From assembly GCF_001889605.1 (NCBI RefSeq), contig NZ_CP018171.1, positions 4,424,501 to 4,488,500 on the forward strand: DNA of 64,000 nt, given 5' to 3'. The position numbers were made by a program, and so were the translations under genes. Under the pieces are notes generated by a model that saw only the letters and a program-made list of their open reading frames with translations, ran no database searches and was not told the origin of the DNA. The stretch is from Aquibium oceanicum. Lineage in GTDB: Bacteria > Pseudomonadota > Alphaproteobacteria > Rhizobiales > Rhizobiaceae. Each line of letters opens with the position of its first letter. The first letter of the stretch is position 1. Shown piece after piece: positions 1 through 8,240 of this stretch.

Positions 1-4
1 GGAA

Positions 5-26
5 GGGCGGCCATTCGCGGCCGCCC
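5..26. repeat. GC-rich inverted repeat at the window edge
   Basis: Arms GGGCGGCC and GGCCGCCC are separated by ATTCGC. The hairpin is strong but has no clear T-run on either strand, so it is only terminator-like. It may belong to a gene left of the window. Confidence 0.4.
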
Positions 27-93
27 CTGATCAGGACCTTGCTTGGGAGGAGGAGTAGCAGATCCGACTGCGATGAATCATGCGCCGGCATGG

Positions 94-108
94 TTAACGA
101 AAGGTTAA
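94..108 (-). promoter_or_regulatory. Candidate CtrA box
   Basis: Read on the minus strand this is TTAA, seven bases, then TTAAC, the full consensus for the alphaproteobacterial cell-cycle regulator CtrA. The gene to its right on the minus strand ends at 139, so the box lies past that gene's 3' end. It would serve a gene left of the window. A chance match is possible because the motif is short. Confidence 0.35.
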
Positions 109-138
109 GGCGTGGCGCAACGGCGATTTCCTGCAGTG

Positions 139-975
139 TCACCCGGGAAACGGCGACCCCATCGCAGCCTGGAACAGGACCGCGGCGACGAAGACCGCAT
201 AGGCTACCGAAAACAGCCGCACCGCGAGCAGACCCGGTTTCGGAGCAAGCAGCGTAGCGAGGAGCCCGAAGGCGGGGATGAAATGCATCGCATGGGTGGC
301 GAAGAAGTGCGCGACGCGCAGATCGCCGCCGTTGGTTGCCCAGCCGAGCAATGGCACGCCGCGCGCGTCGGTCGCCTCGCGGCCGACCAGGTGCCCCTCG
401 CCCGAAGCCAGATATCCGGCGGTGGCGATGGTCAGGAAAAAGGTGAGCGTCAGTCCGATCGAAACGCTGTTTCGGAAGGCCGGGGGAAGCATGGCATCCC
501 CATCCCGCGCGATCAGCCGTCCATAGACCAGCGTCGCCGAGGTGAGCCCGACGGCGAAGACGCCCATCAGCGGATAGACGAGTTCGAGCAGTCCTCCCTC
601 GCGGTTGAAATGCGAGGGCGCACCGACCGCCGCGGCGCCCATCAGCCACACCATCTCGAAGAAGATCATGAGGACGACGAAGGCGGAATAGACGCGGTAC
701 CATCGCTGGCCGGTCGTGCCTTTCGGGAGATATCCGGCGAACCAGGCCAGCGTCAGAAGGTAGAGGGCAAGCGACGCCTCGAACTTGAGCGGCTTGGTCC
801 AGGCGTTCGTCTCGGCAAGGGTCCGCACATCCAGGAGACCAGCCATCGCGGTCGGAACGGCTAGAGCGACGAGAAGGAACGCCGCGGCGGTGAAGCGTGG
901 TTCGCGCCGCCAGAATTCTCGCGCGATGTCGGGAGAGATCGATGCGCGGGGTGGAGACATCACAAGCGTGTTCAT
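139..975 (-). CDS. Polytopic membrane protein of unknown function
   Basis: The 278-residue product has about seven hydrophobic segments, for example around residues 30-50, 65-85, 100-120, 140-160 and 175-195. It has no signal peptide or recognisable catalytic motif. A polar stretch with ATNGGDLRVAHFFATHAMH lies in the last third, and its histidines are the most distinctive residues. I do not recognise a named family. The start at 975 follows the ABA4-like gene by 34 bp on the same strand, so the two probably form an operon. A TetR-type regulator is transcribed divergently from the operon's head. Longer in-frame starts exist but would overlap the upstream gene. Confidence 0.75.
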   Translation of the reverse strand: MNTLVMSPPRASISPDIAREFWRREPRFTAAAFLLVALAVPTAMAGLLDVRTLAETNAWTKPLKFEASLALYLLTLAWFAGYLPKGTTGQRWYRVYSAFVVLMIFFEMVWLMGAAAVGAPSHFNREGGLLELVYPLMGVFAVGLTSATLVYGRLIARDGDAMLPPAFRNSVSIGLTLTFFLTIATAGYLASGEGHLVGREATDARGVPLLGWATNGGDLRVAHFFATHAMHFIPAFGLLATLLAPKPGLLAVRLFSVAYAVFVAAVLFQAAMGSPFPG

Positions 976-1009
976 GGTCCTGCTCCGGTGCGGGAAGGGA
1001 AATTGACGA

Positions 1010-1447
1010 TCAGGCGGCCGAGGCGGCCGACGCCATGCCTGAGCGGGCCTGGCGGATGGCAACGAAGGCGAGGAACCCCGCCGGTCCGAACAGGAAGGTC
1101 GCCGCCAGGCACGGGACGACCATCCAGAAGGGCACGTTCGCGTCCCGCGCGCTCCGCACGATCCAGCCGCCGACGAAGAGATCGAAGGCGAGGTAGTGCA
1201 GCCAGCCGGCGAGAAGCATTTCGGGGGTTTGGAATAGCGCCGCGACATTGGCGAGACTGTCGAAGCCGCCCTCGGCCGAGGTCCAGAACGCCAGCACGAG
1301 CCCGGAATAGACCGCCGCGAAAAGCAGAGGGATGCCGTAGGCCGCGACCGCGTCGGCGAGGCGGGGAACGAAGGGGCTGGCGAGGAGGAACACCCAGCCG
1401 ACGAGAGCCAGGCCGTTGGCGTACTGGAAGATGGCGTCGGGGCTCAT
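1010..1447 (-). CDS. ABA4-like (DUF4281) membrane protein
   Basis: The 145-residue hydrophobic protein has four predicted membrane segments. It carries the family pattern HYLAFDLFVGGWIVRSA followed by a Pro-rich helix with FLFGPAGFLAF. This matches the ABA4-like/DUF4281 family. The family is named after a plant protein needed for neoxanthin synthesis, but the bacterial members have no assigned reaction. It is the first gene of a two-gene membrane operon whose promoter region contains two 20-bp direct repeats shared with a divergent TetR gene. Family assignment is fairly safe; function is unknown. Confidence 0.8.
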   Translation of the reverse strand: MSPDAIFQYANGLALVGWVFLLASPFVPRLADAVAAYGIPLLFAAVYSGLVLAFWTSAEGGFDSLANVAALFQTPEMLLAGWLHYLAFDLFVGGWIVRSARDANVPFWMVVPCLAATFLFGPAGFLAFVAIRQARSGMASAASAA

Positions 1448-1470
1448 GCTCGGTTTCCTCGCGATCCGGC

Positions 1471-1517
1471 GAACTTTACAGCGTCAAGATTAACGCCGAA
1501 CTTTTCATTGTCAAGAT
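1471..1517 (-). promoter_or_regulatory. Divergent promoter region with two 20-bp direct repeats
   Basis: Copies at 1471-1490 and 1498-1517 both read GAACTTT, six variable bases, TCAAGAT and agree at 17 of 20 positions. Their starts are 27 bp apart. On the minus strand the distal copy contains TTGACA, with a weak -10 (TAATCT) 16 bp downstream, so the repeats overlap a plausible promoter for the ABA4-like operon. They sit between that operon and the TetR gene and are good candidate operators. That they bind this TetR protein is inference. Confidence 0.5.
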
Positions 1518-1599
1518 GCGTTCTGCAAGCGTAAGGGTCGGGGCGTGGACGAGCCAGAGCTCACGGCATTCGCGAGCACGGTTTCTGGGAGAGCACGGA

Positions 1600-2232
1600 T
1601 TGGCTGGAGCGGAAGAACAGAAGACCAGCTACCATCACGGCGACCTGCCGCAGGCGCTGCTGAAGGCGGCGGAAGCTGAACTTCGGGAGAAGGGCGTCGA
1701 GGGGTTCACGCTTCGCGGCTGCGCCAAGCGCGCCGGCGTGTCGCATGCCGCGCCCGCGCACCATTTCGGCGATGCGAACGGTCTGCTGACCGCGCTTGCC
1801 GCGATCGGCTTCGAACGGTTCCTGTCGATGCAGAAGGCGCGGCAGGCAAAGGCGCCGGCCGAGCCGCGCGCGCAACTCGCCGCCTCGGGACTCGGCTATA
1901 TCGATTTCGCACTCGAGAACCCGGAGCTCTTCAGGCTGGTGTTCTCGTCAACTCGCACCGACTTCGAGGACGCCCGCCTCGATCAGGCGGCGCGCGCCGG
2001 GTTCGATCACCTGGTGGCGGACATCTTCAAGCTTCGGGGGCTGGATCCGCACGCCGACCAACAAGCGATGCACGACGTCATGGCCGTATGGGCGACGACG
2101 CACGGCCTGGCCGACCTCCTGCTGTCGGATCGTATGAAGCCGCTGCTGGCGCTGCCGACCAAGGAGCGGGAGAGCGCGCTCGCCGAGATCATCCTGCGCG
2201 CGGTTCCGGATCATCGCTCTGGAACCGACTGA
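1600..2232 (+). CDS. TetR/AcrR-family transcriptional regulator
   Basis: The 210-residue protein has an N-terminal TetR helix-turn-helix at about residues 12-55, seen as YHHGDLPQALLKAAEAELRE and then LRGCAKRAGVSHAAPAHHFG. A C-terminal ligand-binding half of the TetR_C_33/WHG type follows (FALENPELFRLVFS). No ATG fits the domain start. I chose TTG at 1600, preceded by a GGGAG at good spacing. Genes of this kind usually repress the adjacent divergent operon, here the ABA4-like and polytopic membrane protein genes, and the shared region holds direct repeats. The ligand is unknown. Confidence 0.85.
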   Translation: MAGAEEQKTSYHHGDLPQALLKAAEAELREKGVEGFTLRGCAKRAGVSHAAPAHHFGDANGLLTALAAIGFERFLSMQKARQAKAPAEPRAQLAASGLGYIDFALENPELFRLVFSSTRTDFEDARLDQAARAGFDHLVADIFKLRGLDPHADQQAMHDVMAVWATTHGLADLLLSDRMKPLLALPTKERESALAEIILRAVPDHRSGTD

Positions 2233-2259
2233 GCGGAAGATACTACCCGGAGGCGCCTG

Positions 2260-3003
2260 TTACCAGGGCGACTTCGGCGGGGTGGCCGGCGCGGCGGTAC
2301 CGGCGGGTTCCTTGGCCGAGGAAACGGTTGCCTCGATGTGGTCGACGAGCGCGTCGGGCAGTTGGAGACGGCCGGCGAGCATGTCAAGATAGCCGCGCTC
2401 GGCGCGTGTCTCGGGCTCGATCGCCAGGCGCGAGGCGGTGTAGAGTTCCACGCGCTGCGCTTCGGTGGTGGCGGACGCGACCAGGGCGTCGAGATCGACC
2501 GGGCGCTCGAGCTCCCGGACCAGGAAGCCACCTTCCTCCTCGCCCATACCGGAGAGCTTGAGACGGTCGCCGATGCGACCGCGCTCCTCGGCGTCGATGT
2601 GACCGTCGGCGCGGGCGGCCGAGATCATGGCGCGCACGAGGGTCAGCGCAAACTCGTCCTCGCCCTGCGGCGCTTCGGCGGGATCGAAGCCAGTGTTGGC
2701 GGGAGGCGCAAGAAGCTCCGGCTTTTCCGCGGCCGTCGTCGCGGGCTCCGCGCCGCCCTTGTAGTCCTGGTAGGCCTTGTAGGCGAGGCCGGCAACGGCC
2801 GCCAGACCACCCATCTTGAGGACCGAACCGGTAACCTGGCGTCCGGCGCCGGTGCCGAGCAGGACGGCGGCAATGGCGCCGGCCGCGAGCGGGTTGTCCT
2901 TGGCGAGTTGAGTCGCCTGCCCCGCCTTGTCGCGCACGGTGCCTCCGACGCCCGGCACCTGTGAACCGAGCAGATCGTTGAGCAGCTTCTTGGGATCGAA
3001 CAT
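2260..3003 (-). CDS. TerB-like DUF533 protein (YebE type)
   Basis: The 247-residue protein starts with a DUF533 region: FDPKKLLNDLLGSQVPG, a Gly/Ala-rich possible membrane segment at about residues 35-75, then an acidic TerB-like helical domain from about 115 to 230 (ISAARADGHIDAEERGRI). This matches YebE-like inner-membrane-associated proteins of unknown role, one of which is stress-induced in E. coli. The start at 3003 was preferred to a longer frame because the family begins with this MFDPKKLLN sequence. The gene is followed downstream by the convergent TetR gene. Confidence 0.85.
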   Translation of the reverse strand: MFDPKKLLNDLLGSQVPGVGGTVRDKAGQATQLAKDNPLAAGAIAAVLLGTGAGRQVTGSVLKMGGLAAVAGLAYKAYQDYKGGAEPATTAAEKPELLAPPANTGFDPAEAPQGEDEFALTLVRAMISAARADGHIDAEERGRIGDRLKLSGMGEEEGGFLVRELERPVDLDALVASATTEAQRVELYTASRLAIEPETRAERGYLDMLAGRLQLPDALVDHIEATVSSAKEPAGTAAPATPPKSPW

Positions 3004-3056
3004 GGTGCCTCCGCGGGGTGATGGTCCCGGACAGATAGGCGGCGGCCGACCGCGGT

Positions 3057-3260
3057 TCAACGGTTTGCGGGAGCGGGCGGACCGGAGAACGGCGCGGGAA
3101 CCGGAAGACCGTGCTTGCGAAACAGCTGCGCCACGCCGTCGTCGATGCCGCGGCAGCCGCAATGGCGGGCGTGCTCGGCGTGCCAGGCGATGCGATGCAA
3201 CTCCGTCGGGTTCTTGGGCATCCTGTGGTCCCGATGCCAAGCGCGATTGATCTTCGACAT
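3057..3260 (-). CDS. Small conserved hypothetical protein
   Basis: The 67-residue basic protein has an N-terminal core with Arg, His and two Cys (WHAEHARHCGCRGI). A GGAGAAATCA ribosome site lies directly before the ATG at 3260. The CxC and clustered histidines could bind a metal, which is speculative. It lies between trhO and the DUF533 gene on the same strand. I recall similar short proteins in rhizobia but know no function. Confidence 0.6.
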   Translation of the reverse strand: MSKINRAWHRDHRMPKNPTELHRIAWHAEHARHCGCRGIDDGVAQLFRKHGLPVPAPFSGPPAPANR

Positions 3261-3300
3261 TGATTTCTCCGCAGGCTCCCGGCTCGATGACCACAAGCTA

Positions 3301-4272
3301 TCAGCGGCGGCCGCGCACGGCTTGATCCGGATCAACGGGCCCCTGCCCGATGTGGGGCGCCTCGCCGCGTTCGCGGGCGAGCGTCACCTGGCGGTGTCGC
3401 TCGGCATAGCGGGCGCGGTCCTCGTCGCTGCGGCGGTCGTGGCAATGCGGGCACGAGACGCCTTCCTCGAACAACAGCGAAGCCTTCTCGGCCGGCGTGA
3501 GAGGATGGCGACAGGCACGGCAGAGCTCCGCCTCGCCCAACGCGAGACCGTGCACGACCGACACCCGCTCGTCGAAAACGAAGCACTCGCCCCGCCAGCG
3601 GCTTTGCGCCGCCGGCACCTCTTCCAGATAGCGAAGGATGCCGCCCTTGAGATGATGCACGTCGGAAAACCCGAGCGACTTCATGTAGGACGTCGCCTTC
3701 TCGCAGCGGATGCCGCCGGTGCAGAACATCGCGATCCTGCGGCCCTCAAGCGACGAGCGGTTGCGTTCGATCCATTCGGGGAACTCGCGGAAGCTCGCGG
3801 TACCGGGATCGACGGCCCCGGCGAAGCTGCCGATCGCCGTCTCGTAGGCGTTGCGCGTGTCGATGACGACTGTGTCGGGGTCCTCGATCAGGCGGTTCCA
3901 GTCGCCGGGATCGACATAGGCGCCGACATCCTCCAGCGGATCGACGCCGTCGACACCCATGGTGACGATCTCGCGCTTCAGCCGCACCTTCAGCCTGTGG
4001 AACGGCATCTCGTCCGCCCGGCTGAACTTCACCTCGGCATCGCCGATGCCGGCTTCCTCGCCGAGCCATGACAGGAGTTCGTCGATCGCCGCGTCGCGGC
4101 CGGCCACCGTGCCGTTGATGCCTTCGCGAGCAAGCAGGAGCGTTCCCCTGATGCCGCGGGCGGCGCAGAACGAATTGAGCGGCTGGCGCAACGCGGCCGG
4201 ATCGCCCAACCGGCAGAAACGGTAGAGCGCGGCGACCTTGAAACCGGCTGCAGGCGTGGACAGATCGGACAT
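3301..4272 (-). CDS. trhO: tRNA uridine(34) hydroxylase TrhO (rhodanese-like)
   Basis: The 323-residue protein has an N-terminal TrhO/YceA acylphosphatase-like domain (about residues 1-100). A rhodanese domain follows with the active-site loop CTGGIRCEK at about residue 185. A C-terminal Cys-rich zinc-like tail has pairs CRAC and CPHC. TrhO makes 5-hydroxyuridine at tRNA position 34 in an oxygen-dependent reaction. Length and motif order are those of the family. The start at 4272 fits the conserved N-terminus. A TTGTTA/TATATG promoter lies about 75 bp upstream. Confidence 0.93.
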   Translation of the reverse strand: MSDLSTPAAGFKVAALYRFCRLGDPAALRQPLNSFCAARGIRGTLLLAREGINGTVAGRDAAIDELLSWLGEEAGIGDAEVKFSRADEMPFHRLKVRLKREIVTMGVDGVDPLEDVGAYVDPGDWNRLIEDPDTVVIDTRNAYETAIGSFAGAVDPGTASFREFPEWIERNRSSLEGRRIAMFCTGGIRCEKATSYMKSLGFSDVHHLKGGILRYLEEVPAAQSRWRGECFVFDERVSVVHGLALGEAELCRACRHPLTPAEKASLLFEEGVSCPHCHDRRSDEDRARYAERHRQVTLARERGEAPHIGQGPVDPDQAVRGRR

Positions 4273-4347
4273 GGCGCATCGCCTAGATCGTTGGGCTTGT
4301 TGGCGCAAGCGAAGAAATGTCCAGGGATTCTGACCACGCCCGCCCCA

Positions 4348-4375
4348 CATATAGGAAATTATTCCTCGATAACAA
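4348..4375 (-). promoter_or_regulatory. Probable trhO promoter
   Basis: On the minus strand TTGTTA (-35) and TATATG (-10) are separated by 16 bp, about 75 bp before the trhO start. The surrounding stretch is unusually AT-rich for this window. Confidence 0.45.
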
Positions 4376-4394
4376 TCGTTGAGGGCGCCAGAGC

Positions 4395-5309
4395 ATGTTC
4401 GAACAGGAAACCATCGCAAGCATCGCCAGGGCGGCAGAGGACGCGGGGCTCGAACCCGCGGCGCTGCTGGCCGTCGCGGAAGTCGAGAGCGCCGGCAAGG
4501 CGTTCGCCACGATGGGCGGCAAGCGCGAGCCCCTGATTCGCTTCGAGGGCCACTATTTCGACCGGCGCCTCACCGGCGCCAGACAGGCACAGGCTCGTGC
4601 CGCCGGGCTCGCCTCCCCCAAGGCCGGCGGCGTGGCGAACCCGCGCACGCAGTCCGGCCGCTGGGCGCTGCTCGAACGCGCCTGCGACATCGACCGGAAG
4701 GCCGCTCTGGAATCGGTCTCTTGGGGCCTCGGCCAGGTGATGGGCGCGCACTGGCTCTGGCTCGGCTATGCGAACGTCGAGGCGCTGGTCGAGGAAGCGC
4801 GTAGCGGCGTGGCGGGACAGGCAAGACTGATGGTCCGCTACATCGAAAGGGCCGGGCTGCGTACGTCGCTCGAGCGGCGCGACTGGGCGGCTTTCGCGAA
4901 GGGATACAACGGCCCGGCCTACAAGAAGTACGGATACGACACCAAGATCGCCGCCGCCTATGAACGGCACCGCAAGGCCGGCGGGAAAGCCGGGAAAGAC
5001 TCTTCCGGCAAGGAGAAGGCGCCGGACGACCGTCCTGTTCTCAAGACCGGCGCGCGTGGCGCCGCGGTGACCGAGCTCCAGATGCTGTTGTGCGCCGCTG
5101 GACAGGACTGTGACATCGACGGCGTCTTCGGGCCGGCGACAGCGGCGGCCGTCCGCCGCTTCCAGCAGGAGACCGGCCTCTCGCCCGACGGCTTCGCAGG
5201 TCCGAAGACGTTGACAGCGCTGCGCCGGGGCAAATCGGCGGACGATGAGCAAACCGCTTTCTGGCTGCGGCTTCGGGATTTCATGGCGCGGCTCTTCGGC
5301 GCCGCCTGA
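4395..5309 (+). CDS. N-acetylmuramidase (DUF3380) with peptidoglycan-binding domain
   Basis: The 304-residue protein has a phage-endolysin-like muramidase domain at about residues 10-190. The likely catalytic glutamate is in [10 protein letters not shown] near residue 31, and FEGHYF and the GLGQVMG motif are present. A short Lys-rich linker leads to a PG_binding_1 domain at about 215-275 ([20 protein letters not shown]). It should cleave glycan strands of peptidoglycan. I see no signal peptide or holin neighbour, so export is unexplained. It may be a domesticated endolysin, since no other phage genes are present. Confidence 0.85.
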   Translation: MFEQETIASIARAAEDAGLEPAALLAVAEVESAGKAFATMGGKREPLIRFEGHYFDRRLTGARQAQARAAGLASPKAGGVANPRTQSGRWALLERACDIDRKAALESVSWGLGQVMGAHWLWLGYANVEALVEEARSGVAGQARLMVRYIERAGLRTSLERRDWAAFAKGYNGPAYKKYGYDTKIAAAYERHRKAGGKAGKDSSGKEKAPDDRPVLKTGARGAAVTELQMLLCAAGQDCDIDGVFGPATAAAVRRFQQETGLSPDGFAGPKTLTALRRGKSADDEQTAFWLRLRDFMARLFGAA

Positions 5310-5394
5310 TTTCCGCCGGGGCCGGTCTTCTGGTTGCCGGGGCGATGGGTTATAGGATGCGATCACAGGAAACGCGGAAGGACACGACGTCGCC

Positions 5395-6036
5395 ATGCCC
5401 CAGAAAGCCGACAAGCTCCTTCCCATCATGACCGGCCAGCCGGTGATCCCGGTGCTGAAGATCGCGCGCGTAGCCGATGCAGCGCCGCTGGCGCGGGCGC
5501 TTGCGAGGGGCGGAATGCCGGCCGTGGAGATCACCTTGCGCACCCGCGAAGCCCTCGATGCGATCCGCATCGCGGCGGCCGAGGTGCCGGAGGCGATCGT
5601 GGGCGCCGGCACCATCCTAACGCCACGCCAGTACGACCAGGCGACTGCCGCCGGCGCCCGTTTCGTCGTCAGCCCCGGCACCACGCAGGAACTGCTGGAC
5701 GCGGCACGCGGCAGCGACGTGCCGCTTCTGCCAGCCGCGATCACGCCGAGCGAGATCATGGCCGCCATAGAAGAGGGATATTCGCTCCTAAAGTTCTTCC
5801 CGGCCGAGCAGGCGGGAGGCTTGCCGTTTCTCAAAGCGCTCGCTTCGCCGCTTGCCGGTGTCCGCTTCTGCCCCACGGGCGGGATCACAGCGGCCAACGC
5901 GGGCGACTATCTGCGGCTGCCGAACGTGATCTGCGTCGGCGGCTCCTGGGTCGCGCCGGACGAACTGGTCAATGCCGGAAACTGGGACGCGATCGAGGAT
6001 CTGGCGCGTCAGGCCGTCGCAGCCGCGCGCGGCTGA
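5395..6036 (+). CDS. eda: 2-dehydro-3-deoxy-phosphogluconate (KDPG) aldolase
   Basis: The 213-residue class I aldolase splits KDPG into pyruvate and glyceraldehyde-3-phosphate, the last step of the Entner-Doudoroff pathway. The family motifs are VEITLRT (catalytic Glu), GAGTIL, SPGT and LKFFPAE with the Schiff-base lysine, then CPTGGI. The length is normal. The gene stands alone here, with edd not adjacent. A GGAAGGAC ribosome site lies about 11 bp before the ATG. Confidence 0.95.
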   Translation: MPQKADKLLPIMTGQPVIPVLKIARVADAAPLARALARGGMPAVEITLRTREALDAIRIAAAEVPEAIVGAGTILTPRQYDQATAAGARFVVSPGTTQELLDAARGSDVPLLPAAITPSEIMAAIEEGYSLLKFFPAEQAGGLPFLKALASPLAGVRFCPTGGITAANAGDYLRLPNVICVGGSWVAPDELVNAGNWDAIEDLARQAVAAARG

Positions 6037-6093
6037 GCAGGATCGGCGGAACCGGGGGAAGAGCCCCGTCCGGCTGGACGAGGGACGTGACGA

Positions 6094-8016
6094 TCAGTTC
6101 GCGTCGAAGGTGGCCACCGACAGGAAAGTGACCGCATTGCCGGAGAAGCGTGCCGGATCCGGCTCCTTCATGACCGGCACGAAGCCGCTCGTGTAGACCT
6201 GCCGCGGCGAGGTCCGGATCGCATGGTGCGCCAGCGACGGTTCCTTGGCCGAAGCGATGGCCCGCGTCAGCCGGCCTGAGCGCTCGAGCGCCCAGCGCGC
6301 CTGGACTTCCTCGACGGGAATGACCACCGGTTTGCGGTCGGCCTTCAGGTCCTGCGGGCCGGGCTTGGCCGACTTGCCGGTGGTCTTCACCTCCGAGGCG
6401 ATCGCCTGCAGGGGATCGACGTTGCCGTTGCTGGCGAGCAGCACCGCGCGCTGCGAAGGAGCGGTGCTCTGGCCGGCGACGCGCGAACCCTTGCCGGGCT
6501 TCTGCCCGACCGTCCCAACGGCGTCGGACCGGACCCGGTCGCGTGCCTCGGGGCGAGGGACGGGCATGCCTGCGATCATCTCCTCGAAAGGTCCGCCCGA
6601 CGGACGAAGCTGCGGCACCGGCGCGAAGGCCGCCAGCGTTATGGCGTCGTTCTCGGGTACGGTCTTCTCGGCGATGGGATCGGCGGGCCTGCGGGACGGC
6701 GTGGCCGACTGCGTGTCGGCGAGCGATGCCACGACGGAACTGCGGATCTGCCCGGCCGCATCCGCAACCGGCGTCTCCGGCGCGGGCGCGGGCTCGGCGA
6801 GCTTTGCCGCCGCCAGTTCCGGGACCTCGGCTGCCGCGGCGAGTTCCGCGGCGGGTCTCGCAGTCGGAGTGGGGACGGCCATCGCAACGACGACCTCTTC
6901 CTCGGTGGGCTGCTCGGCGGGGACGGCCAGGGGAGCCGGCGCGTCCGGCGCGGCGGCAACGAGAGCCGCGCTTTCGGGAACCGCGCGTGATGCGAAGACC
7001 GGCAGCGGAATGCTGCGGATCGGCAGCGACGCAATGATCTGTTCCGGCGTCGGCTCGGCCTTCTGGGGCTCGGGCGCCGCGGCGGGCGCGAAGGTTGCCG
7101 CGACGGCTACGCCGGGCAGTTCCTGCTTCTCGGGCGCATTGCGGGCCACGGCGGCAGCCGGGACGTTGCGGCCGGTGGCCCGCGCGATGGTTTCGAAGGA
7201 TGTGCTGGATTCTTCTTCCTCGTCGGCGCCGCCACCAAACAGGGCCGCCAGGAAGCCGCGTCCGGAGCCGGAGCGCGAGGACCCGGCGTCGTCGTTCGCA
7301 ACCTGGATGGTCGCGCCGCTGCGTCCGCGCGCCTTATATGACGCCAGCGCCTGATTGTATCCGGGCAAGGGCTTGCCATCGGAGGGAACGTGCAGCGTGC
7401 CGCCGTTCGGGAAGACCGCGACCAGTTCCTTGCGGCTCATGCGGGGCCAGTGGCGGACGCTGCCGACGTCGAAATGGACGAAAGGCGAGCCCGAGGTCGG
7501 ATAGTATCCGACGCCGCCCGCGCCGATCTTCAGGCCGGTGGCGCGCAGCGTGCTGAGCTTCACGCCGGGAATGTAGAAGTCCATGGCCTTGCCCAGCGTG
7601 TGCTGGCTGTTCTTGGCAACGCCCTTGCTGCGGCTGCGCAGCATCGAATTGGTCGCCGGAGAGCGATAGGCCGACACGACATGGATGTAGTCACGGGCGC
7701 CGACGGTCTTGTAGGCCTCCCAGACGATGTCCAGGAGCTTCGGATCCATCTTGGTCGGTTCGTTGCGGCGCCAGTCGCGCAGGAAGCGGTTGACCTCATT
7801 GAGACCGGACTGGATGTAGCGTCCGTTCTTCTTGTAGGTGATCTCCGCCTTCTCCTTGGTATGGATGAAGTAGAGCTTCAGCGTGCGGGTCTCGGCCTGC
7901 GCGTGGGTGGCCGTTGCCGTCAGCACCGCTGTTGCGAGAAGCACTCCCGCCGCCCGAACGAGCGGAGAAAGTGCGCGCGAACGCCACCATGCGATGGAGA
8001 AGTACCGTGTATCCAA
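6094..8016 (-). CDS. DUF882 (YcbK/M15-like) periplasmic protein with long Ala/Pro-rich tail
   Basis: The 640-residue protein has an N-terminal signal peptide ending near ATHAQA. A DUF882 domain follows at about residues 45-200. The M15-type zinc ligands are visible as SAYRSP, H-x6-D in QHTLGKAMDF, and FVHFD. The remaining ~430 residues are low-complexity Ala/Pro/Glu sequence without a domain I recognise. Family members are peptidoglycan-related proteins thought to act on the cell wall. The tail is far longer than in E. coli YcbK (182 residues). A separate upstream gap of 224 bp suggests its own promoter. Confidence 0.85.
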   Translation of the reverse strand: MDTRYFSIAWWRSRALSPLVRAAGVLLATAVLTATATHAQAETRTLKLYFIHTKEKAEITYKKNGRYIQSGLNEVNRFLRDWRRNEPTKMDPKLLDIVWEAYKTVGARDYIHVVSAYRSPATNSMLRSRSKGVAKNSQHTLGKAMDFYIPGVKLSTLRATGLKIGAGGVGYYPTSGSPFVHFDVGSVRHWPRMSRKELVAVFPNGGTLHVPSDGKPLPGYNQALASYKARGRSGATIQVANDDAGSSRSGSGRGFLAALFGGGADEEEESSTSFETIARATGRNVPAAAVARNAPEKQELPGVAVAATFAPAAAPEPQKAEPTPEQIIASLPIRSIPLPVFASRAVPESAALVAAAPDAPAPLAVPAEQPTEEEVVVAMAVPTPTARPAAELAAAAEVPELAAAKLAEPAPAPETPVADAAGQIRSSVVASLADTQSATPSRRPADPIAEKTVPENDAITLAAFAPVPQLRPSGGPFEEMIAGMPVPRPEARDRVRSDAVGTVGQKPGKGSRVAGQSTAPSQRAVLLASNGNVDPLQAIASEVKTTGKSAKPGPQDLKADRKPVVIPVEEVQARWALERSGRLTRAIASAKEPSLAHHAIRTSPRQVYTSGFVPVMKEPDPARFSGNAVTFLSVATFDAN

Positions 8017-8240
8017 AATGATCGGCCTTGCTGGCTTCTTTTCGTCCCCGGTAGTCCGACGACGCTACCTACGTCTGCGGACTATCATCCCTAATGGTTA
8101 ATCCGAGCTTATTGAAGTCGAAATACGGTGAGACGATGGCGGGAACTTGCCCGAAACCGATCCACTTTTCGCTTGGTAAATGAAAGATTTCACAGACGCA
8201 ATTTCGGAGTGGATGGGTCCGGCATCCATGAACCGAAAAA

